Source: Vibrio agarivorans (GTDB lineage: Bacteria > Pseudomonadota > Gammaproteobacteria > Enterobacterales > Vibrionaceae). Taken from it: a stretch of 64,000 bases of DNA. The stretch's first letter is position 1; each line of letters opens with the position of its first letter. A program made the translations under genes and the position numbers. The stretch lies in assembly GCF_030409635.1 (NCBI RefSeq), contig NZ_JAUFQF010000004.1, positions 2,328,241 through 2,392,240 of the forward strand, read 5' to 3'. Of this stretch, positions 38,758-46,917 are shown piece after piece. The notes beneath the pieces were generated by a model, which was not told where the DNA came from, did no database searches, and saw nothing but the letters and a program-made list of their open reading frames with translations.

Positions 38758-39294
38758 ATGAGACAATCAATAAAGCTGTCAACTGGCGATAATTTTCCTG
38801 CAATGCAAGCAACTCTCTTAGATGGCTCTTCCATCAACTTAAATGAGGCTTATGGTGGCGCAGATTGGCAGTTACTCGTTGTATATCGTGGTCGTCATTG
38901 TCCACATTGTACTCGTTACTTGAATCAACTGCAGCAGTATTTGAAAGATCTAAAAGCGATTGGGATCAGTGTATCTGCGGTTTCTGCTGATTCCAAAGCT
39001 CAATTGGAACAGCACCTAAATCAATTAGAAATTACTTACCCGATAGCTTATGGACTAACGGAAGAGCAAATGAAGCAGCTTGGTGTTTATATCTCTACGC
39101 CACGCTCAGAACAAGAAACAGACCACAATTTCTCTGAGCCAGCATTATTTGTGATTAACCAACATGGCACATTGCAAATGATTAACATTTCAAATGCACC
39201 TTTCTTCCGTCCAGAACTTAGTGCTATTGTTAAAGGATTAACTTTCGTTAGAGCGCAAGGAAACTACCCTATCAGAGGTACAGTAAAATATTAA
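38758..39294 (+). CDS. Peroxiredoxin-like (AhpC/TSA superfamily) protein
   Basis: 178 aa, thioredoxin fold. The active-site motif is YRGRHCPHCTRYL near residues 42-54 (CxxC), with the GDNFPAMQATLLDG start of the redoxin family. No signal peptide, so cytoplasmic. It probably reduces peroxides or disulphides. It lies downstream of the interrupted DoxX-like gene, with an AraC regulator before it. Confidence 0.85.
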   Translation: MRQSIKLSTGDNFPAMQATLLDGSSINLNEAYGGADWQLLVVYRGRHCPHCTRYLNQLQQYLKDLKAIGISVSAVSADSKAQLEQHLNQLEITYPIAYGLTEEQMKQLGVYISTPRSEQETDHNFSEPALFVINQHGTLQMINISNAPFFRPELSAIVKGLTFVRAQGNYPIRGTVKY

Positions 39295-39326
39295 TCCATA
39301 TCATTTATGGTACGAAATAAACCCTA

Positions 39327-39354
39327 AAAAGGGCTTCGTCATTGAAGCCCTTTT
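39327..39354 (+). terminator. Terminator after the redoxin gene
   Basis: AAAAGGGCTTC / GAAGCCCTTTT, perfect 11-bp stem, 6-nt loop. Confidence 0.85.
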
Positions 39355-39379
39355 CGTGTTTGTGTGGTTCTAAAAAGGC

Positions 39380-39547
39380 TCAGGACCGCAGGCTATAATA
39401 TTGACGGCCAGAAGCGGCAGAGAAAAGTATACCTTTGCTTTCAAGCTGTAAGATGATTTCGAATAATTCTGGGTCTAGACGACCGTATTGATCGAGTAAT
39501 GTGCCGTCCATGTCGGAGGCGATAAACTTAATGTCAGGTGTTTGCAT
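39380..39547 (-). pseudogene. 5' end of a HAD (Cof-type) phosphatase gene, truncated
   Basis: 55 codons from ATG 39547 to TGA 39380. The nucleophile motif is SDMDGTLLD at residues 11-19 (HAD motif I, DxDGT), and the motif II region FSAASGRQYYSL lies near residues 42-53, where coding similarity ends. The family is about 270 aa, so most of the protein is missing. The matching C-terminal end is found 7.1 kb away at 32223-32279 on the same strand. It lies 23 nt downstream of the modF-like gene, suggesting a former operon. Confidence 0.85.
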
Positions 39548-39570
39548 TGATATACTCAAAAGTCGATGGT

Positions 39571-41043
39571 TTATGCCACGGTGTTAATTTTTGCTCGATA
39601 ACATTGTAATCCTTCATCAAAATGAAAGCTAAGTACATTATCTATTCCTAAGATTTTGTCTTCATCATAGTGAGACACATATAGAACTTGGCATAGTTGT
39701 TTACTGACGAGATAACTTACTGTGTTTTTGAAAAGCATTCTGCCCAAATAATCTAAACCTTGATAGGGCTCATCTAAGATCAGCAATCTGGGGTGTTTGA
39801 TCAGTGCACGAGCAAGTAAGGCCAGGCGTTGCTGTGCATAATCGAGTTGACGAAATGGTGTATTTCGATATTCCGATAAATGAAGAATCTCCAACCACTC
39901 AAGCGCTTCATCAATTTGTGCTTTTGTTGGCTTTCTATAAAGACCGATAGAATCATAAAATCCTGAGATGACAGCCTCAAGAGTGCTGCAGCCTGCACGA
40001 TATTGAAGGTGCAACGCAGAAGAGACCATTCCAATCTGCTGCTTAATTTGCCAGATTGTTTCACCACTGCCACGCTGTCGACCAAAGATGACGATATCGT
40101 TACTATAACACTGGGAATGGTCACCAAAAATGAGTCCAAGTAGCGTACTTTTTCCGCAGCCATTCGGTCCTTTTATCTGCCAGTGTTGCAATGGGTCTAT
40201 CTGCCAATTTAGGCCGGTAAAGATGACTTTATCGGTATAGGCAACATGCCCGTCTTGGATTTTGAATATGGTGTCGCCATCCGTTGAGAGGTGCTTGTGT
40301 TTATCCAGCAACGGTTGAACTTTTTCTGATTGCCGTTTGCTTTGTGAGGTGAGTTGTTTGATTACGCGGTGCTCTTGCCATTCACCAAAGGAGAAGGTAT
40401 CGACTAGGGAGTGATGACCAAATAGGGCGATTTTATCGACCCAGGCTGGCATGTCTTCAAAACGAGAAATACCGCAGAGAATCGGCATGGTAGTGCTCAA
40501 TGTCGCTAAGTAGTGCTGCAGCGATTGGCGATGTTGAATATCTAGGCCAGCGAAAGGGTCATCGAGTAACAACCCGTCGGGATTGAGGGCAATTGCTCTG
40601 GCCAGCATGACTCTGCGGCTTTCACCCGTAGACAGGGCGCGGAAACCAGTATTTGCTAGGTGCTGAAGGTCTAGCTGCTCAAGTAGTTGCTGGCGTTTGG
40701 TTGAAGTCATACCCTTGATTGAAATCAATTCAGCAACCGTACTGCCTTGGTCAATCTTATCTAGAAAGTCTGTATCATCTTTAGCCAGTTCATCTTCAAG
40801 TAAGCGCTGCTGCTCTTTAAGAGAGACCTGCACCCATGAATAGGGGTTGTCTATCTCTCCGTCTACGATAGTTTCATCGTCAGATTTGCCCAAGTTATCA
40901 AACAAAGCACTTATGGAAGTACCATCAGTACAAAACAGAACCCAGCTTTCTTTGTGATGGATTTTCCAATCCTTGATAGACAATCGTGTAGTAGGGGATG
41001 TTAACGTAACGTCCTTAAAAATTAGTTCCATAAGTGCTTCCAT
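39571..41043 (-). CDS. modF: ModF-like twin ATP-binding cassette protein
   Basis: 490 aa with two ABC ATPase domains and no membrane part, as in ModF/PhrA. The domains are asymmetric. The first has no proper Walker A (CTDGTSIS where GxxGxGKST is expected), but has an intact signature LSTGESRR and Walker B LLLDDP with Asp for Glu. The second has Walker A GPNGCGKSTLL, a degenerate signature LDYAQQR, and Walker B LLILDEP. So one composite site is complete and one is dead. Function is unclear; linked to molybdate genes in other species. Alternative start ATG 41031. Confidence 0.82.
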   Translation of the reverse strand: MEALMELIFKDVTLTSPTTRLSIKDWKIHHKESWVLFCTDGTSISALFDNLGKSDDETIVDGEIDNPYSWVQVSLKEQQRLLEDELAKDDTDFLDKIDQGSTVAELISIKGMTSTKRQQLLEQLDLQHLANTGFRALSTGESRRVMLARAIALNPDGLLLDDPFAGLDIQHRQSLQHYLATLSTTMPILCGISRFEDMPAWVDKIALFGHHSLVDTFSFGEWQEHRVIKQLTSQSKRQSEKVQPLLDKHKHLSTDGDTIFKIQDGHVAYTDKVIFTGLNWQIDPLQHWQIKGPNGCGKSTLLGLIFGDHSQCYSNDIVIFGRQRGSGETIWQIKQQIGMVSSALHLQYRAGCSTLEAVISGFYDSIGLYRKPTKAQIDEALEWLEILHLSEYRNTPFRQLDYAQQRLALLARALIKHPRLLILDEPYQGLDYLGRMLFKNTVSYLVSKQLCQVLYVSHYDEDKILGIDNVLSFHFDEGLQCYRAKINTVA

Positions 41044-41101
41044 TCATCCTTTGGTTTATTTATATCAAGGATGAGCGTTGATATAAACTGTAGGCAAACA
41101 A

Positions 41102-41135
41102 AAAGCCCAGAGTCGATAAACCGACTCTGGGCTTT
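41102..41135. terminator. Terminator between the DUF2750 gene and the modF-like gene
   Basis: Perfect 14-bp stem AAAGCCCAGAGTCG / CGACTCTGGGCTTT, 6-nt loop. Confidence 0.85.
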
Positions 41136-41156
41136 ATAGAAAGAAGGAAATAGACC

Positions 41157-41507
41157 TTAAAGGTATTTCTTCGCCATATCTGCTGGCTCTACTTCTTTAC
41201 CTTCTAGCTTGTCGTTCCAGTTAGGACCCACAAGCACACCATCCTCGTCGAGTGTGATTAGCCAATCTTCAACAAAAATATCAAGTGGAATTTCCAACAC
41301 TTCGAAATCAGCCCATTCTTCAACGTTGTGAAGTTTTGCATCGGCTTCATTTGACCAAAATGGCATCACTTCAGAGTTTTCAAATTCGGTTGAATCTACA
41401 GCCAACCAACCATCTTCGTTACGCAGACCCCATACTTTTGCGGTGTCTTTAGTTTCGCTAATAAATAGCTCTAGGTTAGCGTCAATGTTATCTGTCAGTT
41501 TAGTCAT
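41157..41507 (-). CDS. DUF2750 domain protein
   Basis: 116 aa, acidic, cytoplasmic. The features WGLRNEDGWLA, MPFWSNEADAKLH and FVEDWLITLDEDGVLVGPNW fit DUF2750, whose role is unknown. Start at ATG 41507 (MTKLTDNI); the open frame reaches 41558 but with no better initiation site. Single gene flanked by terminators. Confidence 0.85.
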   Translation of the reverse strand: MTKLTDNIDANLELFISETKDTAKVWGLRNEDGWLAVDSTEFENSEVMPFWSNEADAKLHNVEEWADFEVLEIPLDIFVEDWLITLDEDGVLVGPNWNDKLEGKEVEPADMAKKYL

Positions 41508-41614
41508 TATGAAAATCTCAATAATAGTTAGAAGATGATTCTTCAATACGTTGAACACTATAGCACTTTTGGCTTTATGCGAATATGTAAACTATCGAAT
41601 CTAGAAAACAAAAA

Positions 41615-41630
41615 CGCTCCCGAAGGAGCG
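41615..41630 (-). terminator. Terminator of the TolC-OmpA pair
   Basis: On the minus strand CGCTCC TTCG GGAGCG followed by TTTTTGTTTT: short stem with a stable UUCG loop. Confidence 0.8.
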
Positions 41631-41648
41631 CTTGTTGAAGAAAGTCGT

Positions 41649-42296
41649 CTAAGGACGTTTATTGGGGAGGGTAGTGAATATATTCCACTCCATATCGACC
41701 ACGTTTTCTAATCCAACAACTGTCGCGACAACTCGGCGGTTTTGAGCATGGCTGACCTCTTCATCACCCTGGGCAACAAGCTCTGATTCACCAAAACCAA
41801 TGATACGAATACGATCGTCAGTGATGCCGTATTTCTTGAGTGCGTTTTCAGCTGCTGCTGCTCTGCGTTTAGATAAGTCCAGATTGTATTCATCACTGCC
41901 GACTTTACTGGTATAGCCTTTCAGTTCAATAGACGTTTGAGGGAAATCTTTCAGGAACATCGCCATATCACGAATTTGATTCATAAAAGCAACGCCAATC
42001 TCGTCGGAATCATTTTCAAACAGAATGTAAATTTGCATCTGAGATCGTGAAGCCGACATGGTGCCGCAACCTTCGTTATCAATTTCTGCGCCAATCGGCG
42101 TGCCAGGGCACATATCACGAGCATTGATAACACCATCTTTGTCATCGTCTAGAAGATCAAAAGTCTGGTTTGGTACTGGAGTATCTCGATAATCGTACTC
42201 ATCGTTAGTATCTTTCTCGTAATAAACCGCATCAGCCAATGCTTGTGAAGAAAGTAAAGCACCTAAAATGGCGACTGATAATAAACGTGTCTTCAT
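41649..42296 (-). CDS. OmpA family outer-membrane protein with thrombospondin type 3 repeat
   Basis: 215 aa. Signal peptide LLSVAILGALLSSQALA, a calcium-binding type 3 repeat (LLDDDKDGVINARDMCPGTP, about residues 48-68), then the OmpA peptidoglycan-binding domain (IELKGYTSKVGSDEYNLDLS, FGESELVAQ, NRRVVATV). ATG 42296 is 1 nt after the tolC-like stop, hence coupled translation. Such pairs usually belong to type I secretion systems for large adhesins. Confidence 0.9.
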   Translation of the reverse strand: MKTRLLSVAILGALLSSQALADAVYYEKDTNDEYDYRDTPVPNQTFDLLDDDKDGVINARDMCPGTPIGAEIDNEGCGTMSASRSQMQIYILFENDSDEIGVAFMNQIRDMAMFLKDFPQTSIELKGYTSKVGSDEYNLDLSKRRAAAAENALKKYGITDDRIRIIGFGESELVAQGDEEVSHAQNRRVVATVVGLENVVDMEWNIFTTLPNKRP

Positions 42297-42297
42297 A

Positions 42298-43614
42298 TTA
42301 GTACTCCATCTTCTCTTGCCACTCATTTGGCGATTCGACTCTTAACGAGTCAAGTAACACGCCCGTCGCATTTAAGATGCGATATTTAGCGTATTGCTCA
42401 CCATACTTTGCGTCTAGGAATGACTTGCGTGCTTCAAACAGCTCGTTTTCGGTATTCAGTACATCAAGGAGGGTACGTTTACCGATTTTGTATTGCTTCT
42501 CATACGCGACAACGGTATTTGATGCAGAATCGACGTGGTCAGCTAAGAAGAGTTTTTGTTGCTGTGTTAATTCTAACCCACTCCAAGCCAAACGAAGGCC
42601 TTCTTCGACTTGGCGATATGAACTATCTCGTAAGTCTTTGGCTTTGTTGAGCTGGTAGGCGAAGTTGTCTTGATTGGCTACATCAGAGCCGCCGTTATAA
42701 AGGTTGTAACGCATGCGTAGCATCACGGAGGTTTCGTCATCACTTCCAGCGGTTCCATCCATATCGTCTCGCCAAGATTGAGATGCTTCAATGGTAAAAG
42801 TGGGTAGGTTTACGCCTTTCGATTGTTTGTATTGAAACTTAGCTGAATCAACATCGGCGTGGCTGACCTGAATCACAGGGTGATCTTTGAATGCAATATC
42901 AATAGCGTCTTGAAGTGAGCGAGGAATGAAGTTGTTGTCGGCTCTAGGATAAATCAAGCCCTGAGGAGCTTGCCCGACGATGCGAGTAAACTCTGTATGA
43001 ACATCATATAAGTTGTTCTGTGCGGCAAGCAGGTTACCGTGCGCTTTGGCCACACGAGCTTCAACTTGCGATAAGTCAGCTGTAGAACCAATGCCGGAAT
43101 CTACTCGTTTCTTTATGTCGCTGTATATTTCTTTATGGGTGCGCAAGTTACCTTCAGATAAAGTAAGTAACTCGAAGGCTTTTGTTGCATCGAGATAGAT
43201 TCTGGCCACTTCTAATGCAATATCTTCAGCATCGGCTAAAAGTTGCAAGCGAACGGATTCGGCATCCGCAGCAGTTCGATCCATATCGTTTAATGTGGCG
43301 TTGCCATCCCACAGTAATTGTGTAAGAGAAACTCTTACTTCATTGCCCGTATAATCACCAAAATCCCAGTTTTGCGTGTTACTAGGATTTTCTATGTCTT
43401 GGTAGCCAATCCCCGCTTCTAAATCAATACTAGGGAGGTATTGCCCTCCTGATGCTTCTCTCAAATAACGTTTACTAATAAATTCGTTGTATTGAGCTTT
43501 AATGGTCGGATTAGTTTTTATCGTATGTGCGACAGCTTGCTCTAATGTTTGAGCATGAACTGAGCTGGTGGCAAAGGCGATCATGCTTAGCGCCAATTTA
43601 TTGTTCCACTTCAC
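42298..43614 (-). CDS. TolC family outer-membrane channel (type I secretion, LapE/BepC-like)
   Basis: 438 aa. Signal peptide ending SSVHA, then TLEQAVAHTIKTNPTIKAQ, the start of TolC proteins used for adhesin export. Two outer-membrane-efflux repeats follow. The start is GTG 43614 with AGGAG 7 nt upstream; an extension to 43656 would put a charged stretch before the signal peptide. It forms an operon with the OmpA-like gene. The ABC and membrane-fusion partners are not next to it. Confidence 0.9.
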   Translation of the reverse strand: MKWNNKLALSMIAFATSSVHAQTLEQAVAHTIKTNPTIKAQYNEFISKRYLREASGGQYLPSIDLEAGIGYQDIENPSNTQNWDFGDYTGNEVRVSLTQLLWDGNATLNDMDRTAADAESVRLQLLADAEDIALEVARIYLDATKAFELLTLSEGNLRTHKEIYSDIKKRVDSGIGSTADLSQVEARVAKAHGNLLAAQNNLYDVHTEFTRIVGQAPQGLIYPRADNNFIPRSLQDAIDIAFKDHPVIQVSHADVDSAKFQYKQSKGVNLPTFTIEASQSWRDDMDGTAGSDDETSVMLRMRYNLYNGGSDVANQDNFAYQLNKAKDLRDSSYRQVEEGLRLAWSGLELTQQQKLFLADHVDSASNTVVAYEKQYKIGKRTLLDVLNTENELFEARKSFLDAKYGEQYAKYRILNATGVLLDSLRVESPNEWQEKMEY

Positions 43615-44198
43615 CTTGTCTCTCCTTTGACGTCTTGAGGACGACACCTTAAACAAAAATTGTTTAAGCTAAGTATCAGAAAATCATGATTTTTTATTAT
43701 TTAGACCAACTACCTAAAAAGCATAGTTCAAAGATCTTTGATTTAAAGGTAAATGTGAGATTAATTGATCAATTGTTAAAAAGTACTAATTTTGAGAGAG
43801 TTTCATTTTCGAGAGTCGCATCAAAACAGTCTTGACAAATCTGTCAGGTACTTATGTAAGTTTATGAATTTTAGAGATTTAACTAATTTGATACTGTTAT
43901 TTTGGTTTGACCAGCAAAGATTGTAAAATAGGCGTTTTATCCTGTATTGCGAAATTTTTGATTGAATATTAGGATTAAACTCTATAAGTTTTCTAACTTA
44001 TGGATTATTGCTTTGTTTGTTGTCATGTTTATACAAATGGTTTTGATGATTTTTGAACAATGTCATGTAAAAAGTTGGCGAAAATCATAAGGTTGGCTTA
44101 CACTTTGCGTAGTTTGGTCTGTAGGTCATTGAAAGACTGAACAAAAGTTAGGTGCTGCACATGCAGTGATGAATAAACACAGCTTTGAGGGAAGTTTT
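43615..44198. other. Gene-free, A+T-rich divergent promoter region
   Basis: 584 bp between the divergent tolC-like and ihfA genes. TTGACA at 43832 has only weak -10 candidates after it. No conserved ORF, repeat or structured RNA was recognised. Confidence 0.5.
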
Positions 44199-44495
44199 AT
44201 GGCGCTCACTAAAGCCGATTTGGCAGAGAACCTGTTCGAGAAACTGGATTACAGTAAACGGGACGCCAAGGAAACGGTTGAAGTATTTTTTGAAGAAATT
44301 CGCAAGGCTCTCGAGAACGGCGAGCAAGTCAAACTGTCGGGTTTTGGAAACTTCGATCTACGTGACAAGAACGAACGTCCGGGTCGAAACCCTAAAACTG
44401 GCGAAGACATCCCAATTTCCGCAAGACGTGTGGTGACGTTTCGCCCAGGGCAGAAGCTCAAGTCTCGCGTTGAGAGTATAAAGGTTGAAGGATAA
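44199..44495 (+). CDS. ihfA: Integration host factor alpha subunit
   Basis: 98-aa nucleoid protein that bends DNA. The DNA-binding arm reads [26 protein letters not shown] and the body [19 protein letters not shown], nearly the same as E. coli IhfA. Start [10 protein letters not shown] at 44199 with GAGG upstream; the open frame to 44166 is not used in the family. In many gammaproteobacteria ihfA follows pheT; here pheST is not adjacent. Confidence 0.96.
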   Translation: MALTKADLAENLFEKLDYSKRDAKETVEVFFEEIRKALENGEQVKLSGFGNFDLRDKNERPGRNPKTGEDIPISARRVVTFRPGQKLKSRVESIKVEG

Positions 44496-44510
44496 ACCCT
44501 CTCAAATCAG

Positions 44511-44537
44511 AAAAAGCGACCGCAAGGTCGCTTTTTT
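44511..44537 (+). terminator. ihfA terminator
   Basis: AAAAAGCGACC / GGTCGCTTTTT with a GCAA tetraloop, 15 nt after the stop. Confidence 0.9.
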
Positions 44538-44629
44538 GTTGCCATTTATTTGTGAACGGCTATCGCAGGTTCCAATCCGCCTATTTTCATTTATCATACT
44601 GCGTCATCACTCAATAGTATGGAAAGCAA

Positions 44630-45286
44630 ATGAAGGACCCTGAATTTTGGCACAACAAATGGGCGTCAAATCGAATTGGATTTCACTTGGAGGATGTGAA
44701 TCCTCTGCTCATCTCTCATTGGGATAAACTCAACCCTCATCGAGAAGACAAAGTCTTTGTGCCGCTGTGTGGAAAAAGTGAAGATTTGGTTTGGCTGGCT
44801 ACGCAGCATGATGAGGTTCAGGGTGTCGAGTTGAGTCAAATCGCGGTGCGAGCGTTTTTTTCTGAGCATTTTTACACGCCGATGGTGACTTCTATTTCTG
44901 GGCAACATGAGCTGTACCAGTTTGATGAGCTGTCTATTTACACGGGCGACTTTTTTACAGCACCTATAGAGCCTGTAGAGTTAGTCTACGATCGAGCCGC
45001 TCTTATCGCATTGCCCATTGAGATGCGAGCGGAATATGCTCAGCGTATTGATGCACTGTTAAAGCCTGGCGGGAGAATTCTTCTGGTGACTCTTGAATAT
45101 GACCAATCGGAAATAGCAGGCCCTCCATTCGCAGTATTAGAGAATGAAATTCAAACTCTGTTTAAGAAATACACCATCGAGCGACTTGCAACCGATGTAG
45201 CCGATGAGCAGCATCCTAAACGTGCAGAAAAAGGCTTGAGTCATTTTGCTGAGAGCGTCTTCCTGTTACAAAAGCCGAGCGTATGA
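44630..45286 (+). CDS. tpm: Thiopurine S-methyltransferase
   Basis: 218-aa SAM-dependent methyltransferase. The family start [14 protein letters not shown] and the SAM site [15 protein letters not shown] are evident, as is [11 protein letters not shown]. In bacteria, members methylate thiopurines and selenium/tellurium compounds; the natural role is unsettled. Monocistronic between ihfA and purT. Confidence 0.93.
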   Translation: MKDPEFWHNKWASNRIGFHLEDVNPLLISHWDKLNPHREDKVFVPLCGKSEDLVWLATQHDEVQGVELSQIAVRAFFSEHFYTPMVTSISGQHELYQFDELSIYTGDFFTAPIEPVELVYDRAALIALPIEMRAEYAQRIDALLKPGGRILLVTLEYDQSEIAGPPFAVLENEIQTLFKKYTIERLATDVADEQHPKRAEKGLSHFAESVFLLQKPSV

Positions 45287-45323
45287 TCATTGACGTGGCC
45301 TATCGAGTAGCTATTGGGTTTTG

Positions 45324-45403
45324 ACTGACGCGGATAGTCACTAATGCGGATTGTAACTAACGTGGATAGCTACTAGCGTTGATAGTTACTAACGCTTGAA
45401 TAC
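45324..45403. repeat. Five imperfect tandem copies of a 16-bp unit
   Basis: Units begin at 45324, 45340, 45356, 45372 and 45388, with approximate consensus ACTAACGCGGATAGTT; the period is exactly 16. The last unit is the most decayed. It lies between the tpm stop and a terminator, in the convergent gap before purT (45287-45511). Confidence 0.75.
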
Positions 45404-45405
45404 AA

Positions 45406-45452
45406 CAAAGCCCTTATTATCCATGCGTATTAATAAGGAAGTAAGGGCTTTG
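45406..45452. terminator. Terminator between tpm and purT
   Basis: CAAAGCCCTTA / TAAGGGCTTTG 11-bp stem with a 25-nt loop; serves convergent genes. Confidence 0.65.
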
Positions 45453-45511
45453 AACGTATTAACGGGCCTGTAAAATCACGCTATCCGTTAATTTAAACTC
45501 ACTGAACGAGC

Positions 45512-46687
45512 CTAGTAGCTGATCTTAACCTGTTTAGTCGCTTCCACAGCGTCTTCTACTGCTTTTTCGATAGAGTTGCGGCGTGTAACAATCACTCCAA
45601 GGCGACGGCGACCATCAATATCTGGCTTACCGAAAAGACGAATTTGCGTTTGTGGTTGCGCAACTGCTTGGGCAATACCATCAAACTGAATGTCTTGAGA
45701 CGTGCCTTGGCCCAAAATGACCGCTGATGCTGCTGGGCCAAACTGAGTAATGGCAGAAATAGGCTGGCCAGTAAATGCACGAACGTGCAATGCAAACTCT
45801 GACATGTCTTGAGACATCAGAGTTACAAGTCCAGTATCGTGTGGGCGAGGAGAGACTTCATTGAAGATCACTTTATCGCCTTTTACGAAAAGCTCCACAC
45901 CAAAGATACCGTAACCACCAAGTGCATTAACGATTTGTTCTGCCGTGTATTCTGCGGCTTTCAAGGCAGTATCAGACATCGCTTGTGGCTGCCAAGACTC
46001 GCGATAGTCACCATCTTCTTGGCGATGGCCAATAGGTGCACAGAAGTGAACGCCATCAACTGCACGAACGGTCAGTAGAGTGATCTCATAATCAAAGTCG
46101 ATAAAGCCTTCAACAATCACACGGCCAGCACCTGTGCGGCCGCCTTCTTGAGCGTATTCCCAAGCTTGGTCGACATCTTCCAGTGTTTTAATCACACTCT
46201 GGCCTTTACCAGAAGAGCTCATTACCGGTTTACAAACACAAGGTACGCCCACTTCATTAACCGCAGCAACAAACGCGTCATAGTCGTCAGCAAACTGGTA
46301 AGGGGACGTTGTTAGGCTTAACTCTTCAGCCGCAAGGCGGCGGATGCCTTCACGGTTCATCGTCAGTTTCGTCGCCTTCGCTGTTGGAACGACATTCAAA
46401 CCTTGCTGCTCTAGCTCAACCAATGTATCAGTCGCGATCGCTTCAATCTCTGGCACAACGTAATCTGGCTGCTCTTTTTCGATAAGCGCTGCGAGTGCAT
46501 CACCATCAAGCATATCTAGCGCGTAGCTGCGATGAGCCACTTGCATCGCAGGTGCGTTTTCGTAACGGTCACAAGCAATCACTTCAAAACCTAGGCGCTG
46601 ACATTCAATCGCCACTTCTTTACCTAACTCACCAGAACCGAGTAGCAATACTTTTGTTGCACTCTTCGCCGTCGCAGTACCAAACAT
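45512..46687 (-). CDS. purT: Formate-dependent GAR transformylase PurT
   Basis: 391-aa ATP-grasp enzyme of purine synthesis that uses formate and ATP in place of formyl-tetrahydrofolate. Seen: [20 protein letters not shown] (N-terminal domain), [12 protein letters not shown] (ATP-binding loop) and [20 protein letters not shown] (metal-binding acidic residues). A PurR-type operator lies upstream. Confidence 0.96.
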   Translation of the reverse strand: MFGTATAKSATKVLLLGSGELGKEVAIECQRLGFEVIACDRYENAPAMQVAHRSYALDMLDGDALAALIEKEQPDYVVPEIEAIATDTLVELEQQGLNVVPTAKATKLTMNREGIRRLAAEELSLTTSPYQFADDYDAFVAAVNEVGVPCVCKPVMSSSGKGQSVIKTLEDVDQAWEYAQEGGRTGAGRVIVEGFIDFDYEITLLTVRAVDGVHFCAPIGHRQEDGDYRESWQPQAMSDTALKAAEYTAEQIVNALGGYGIFGVELFVKGDKVIFNEVSPRPHDTGLVTLMSQDMSEFALHVRAFTGQPISAITQFGPAASAVILGQGTSQDIQFDGIAQAVAQPQTQIRLFGKPDIDGRRRLGVIVTRRNSIEKAVEDAVEATKQVKISY

Positions 46688-46755
46688 AGAATAATCCTCT
46701 TAGTGCTTTCGCGATCATGATTAATAGCTGCGGATAATACTGTATCTTAGATGAA

Positions 46756-46771
46756 AAGCAAACGTTTGCGC
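46756..46771 (-). promoter_or_regulatory. PurR box upstream of purT
   Basis: AAGCAAACGTTTGCGC matches the PurR consensus ACGCAAACGTTTGCGT at 14 of 16 positions and contains a perfect 12-bp palindrome. It lies 69 bp before the purT start. Confidence 0.75.
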
Positions 46772-46917
46772 GCGTTCGCTTACGGATTGTTCGTTATTGG
46801 TGGGATCAAGCGAAAACTCTGACTATTCATTGATCTAACGCTAAGTAATTAAATGTTACATTGAGCGAAAATGATGCAGTTAGGCGTTTACTTACTGAAA
46901 GTAAACGCTATTTGTTT

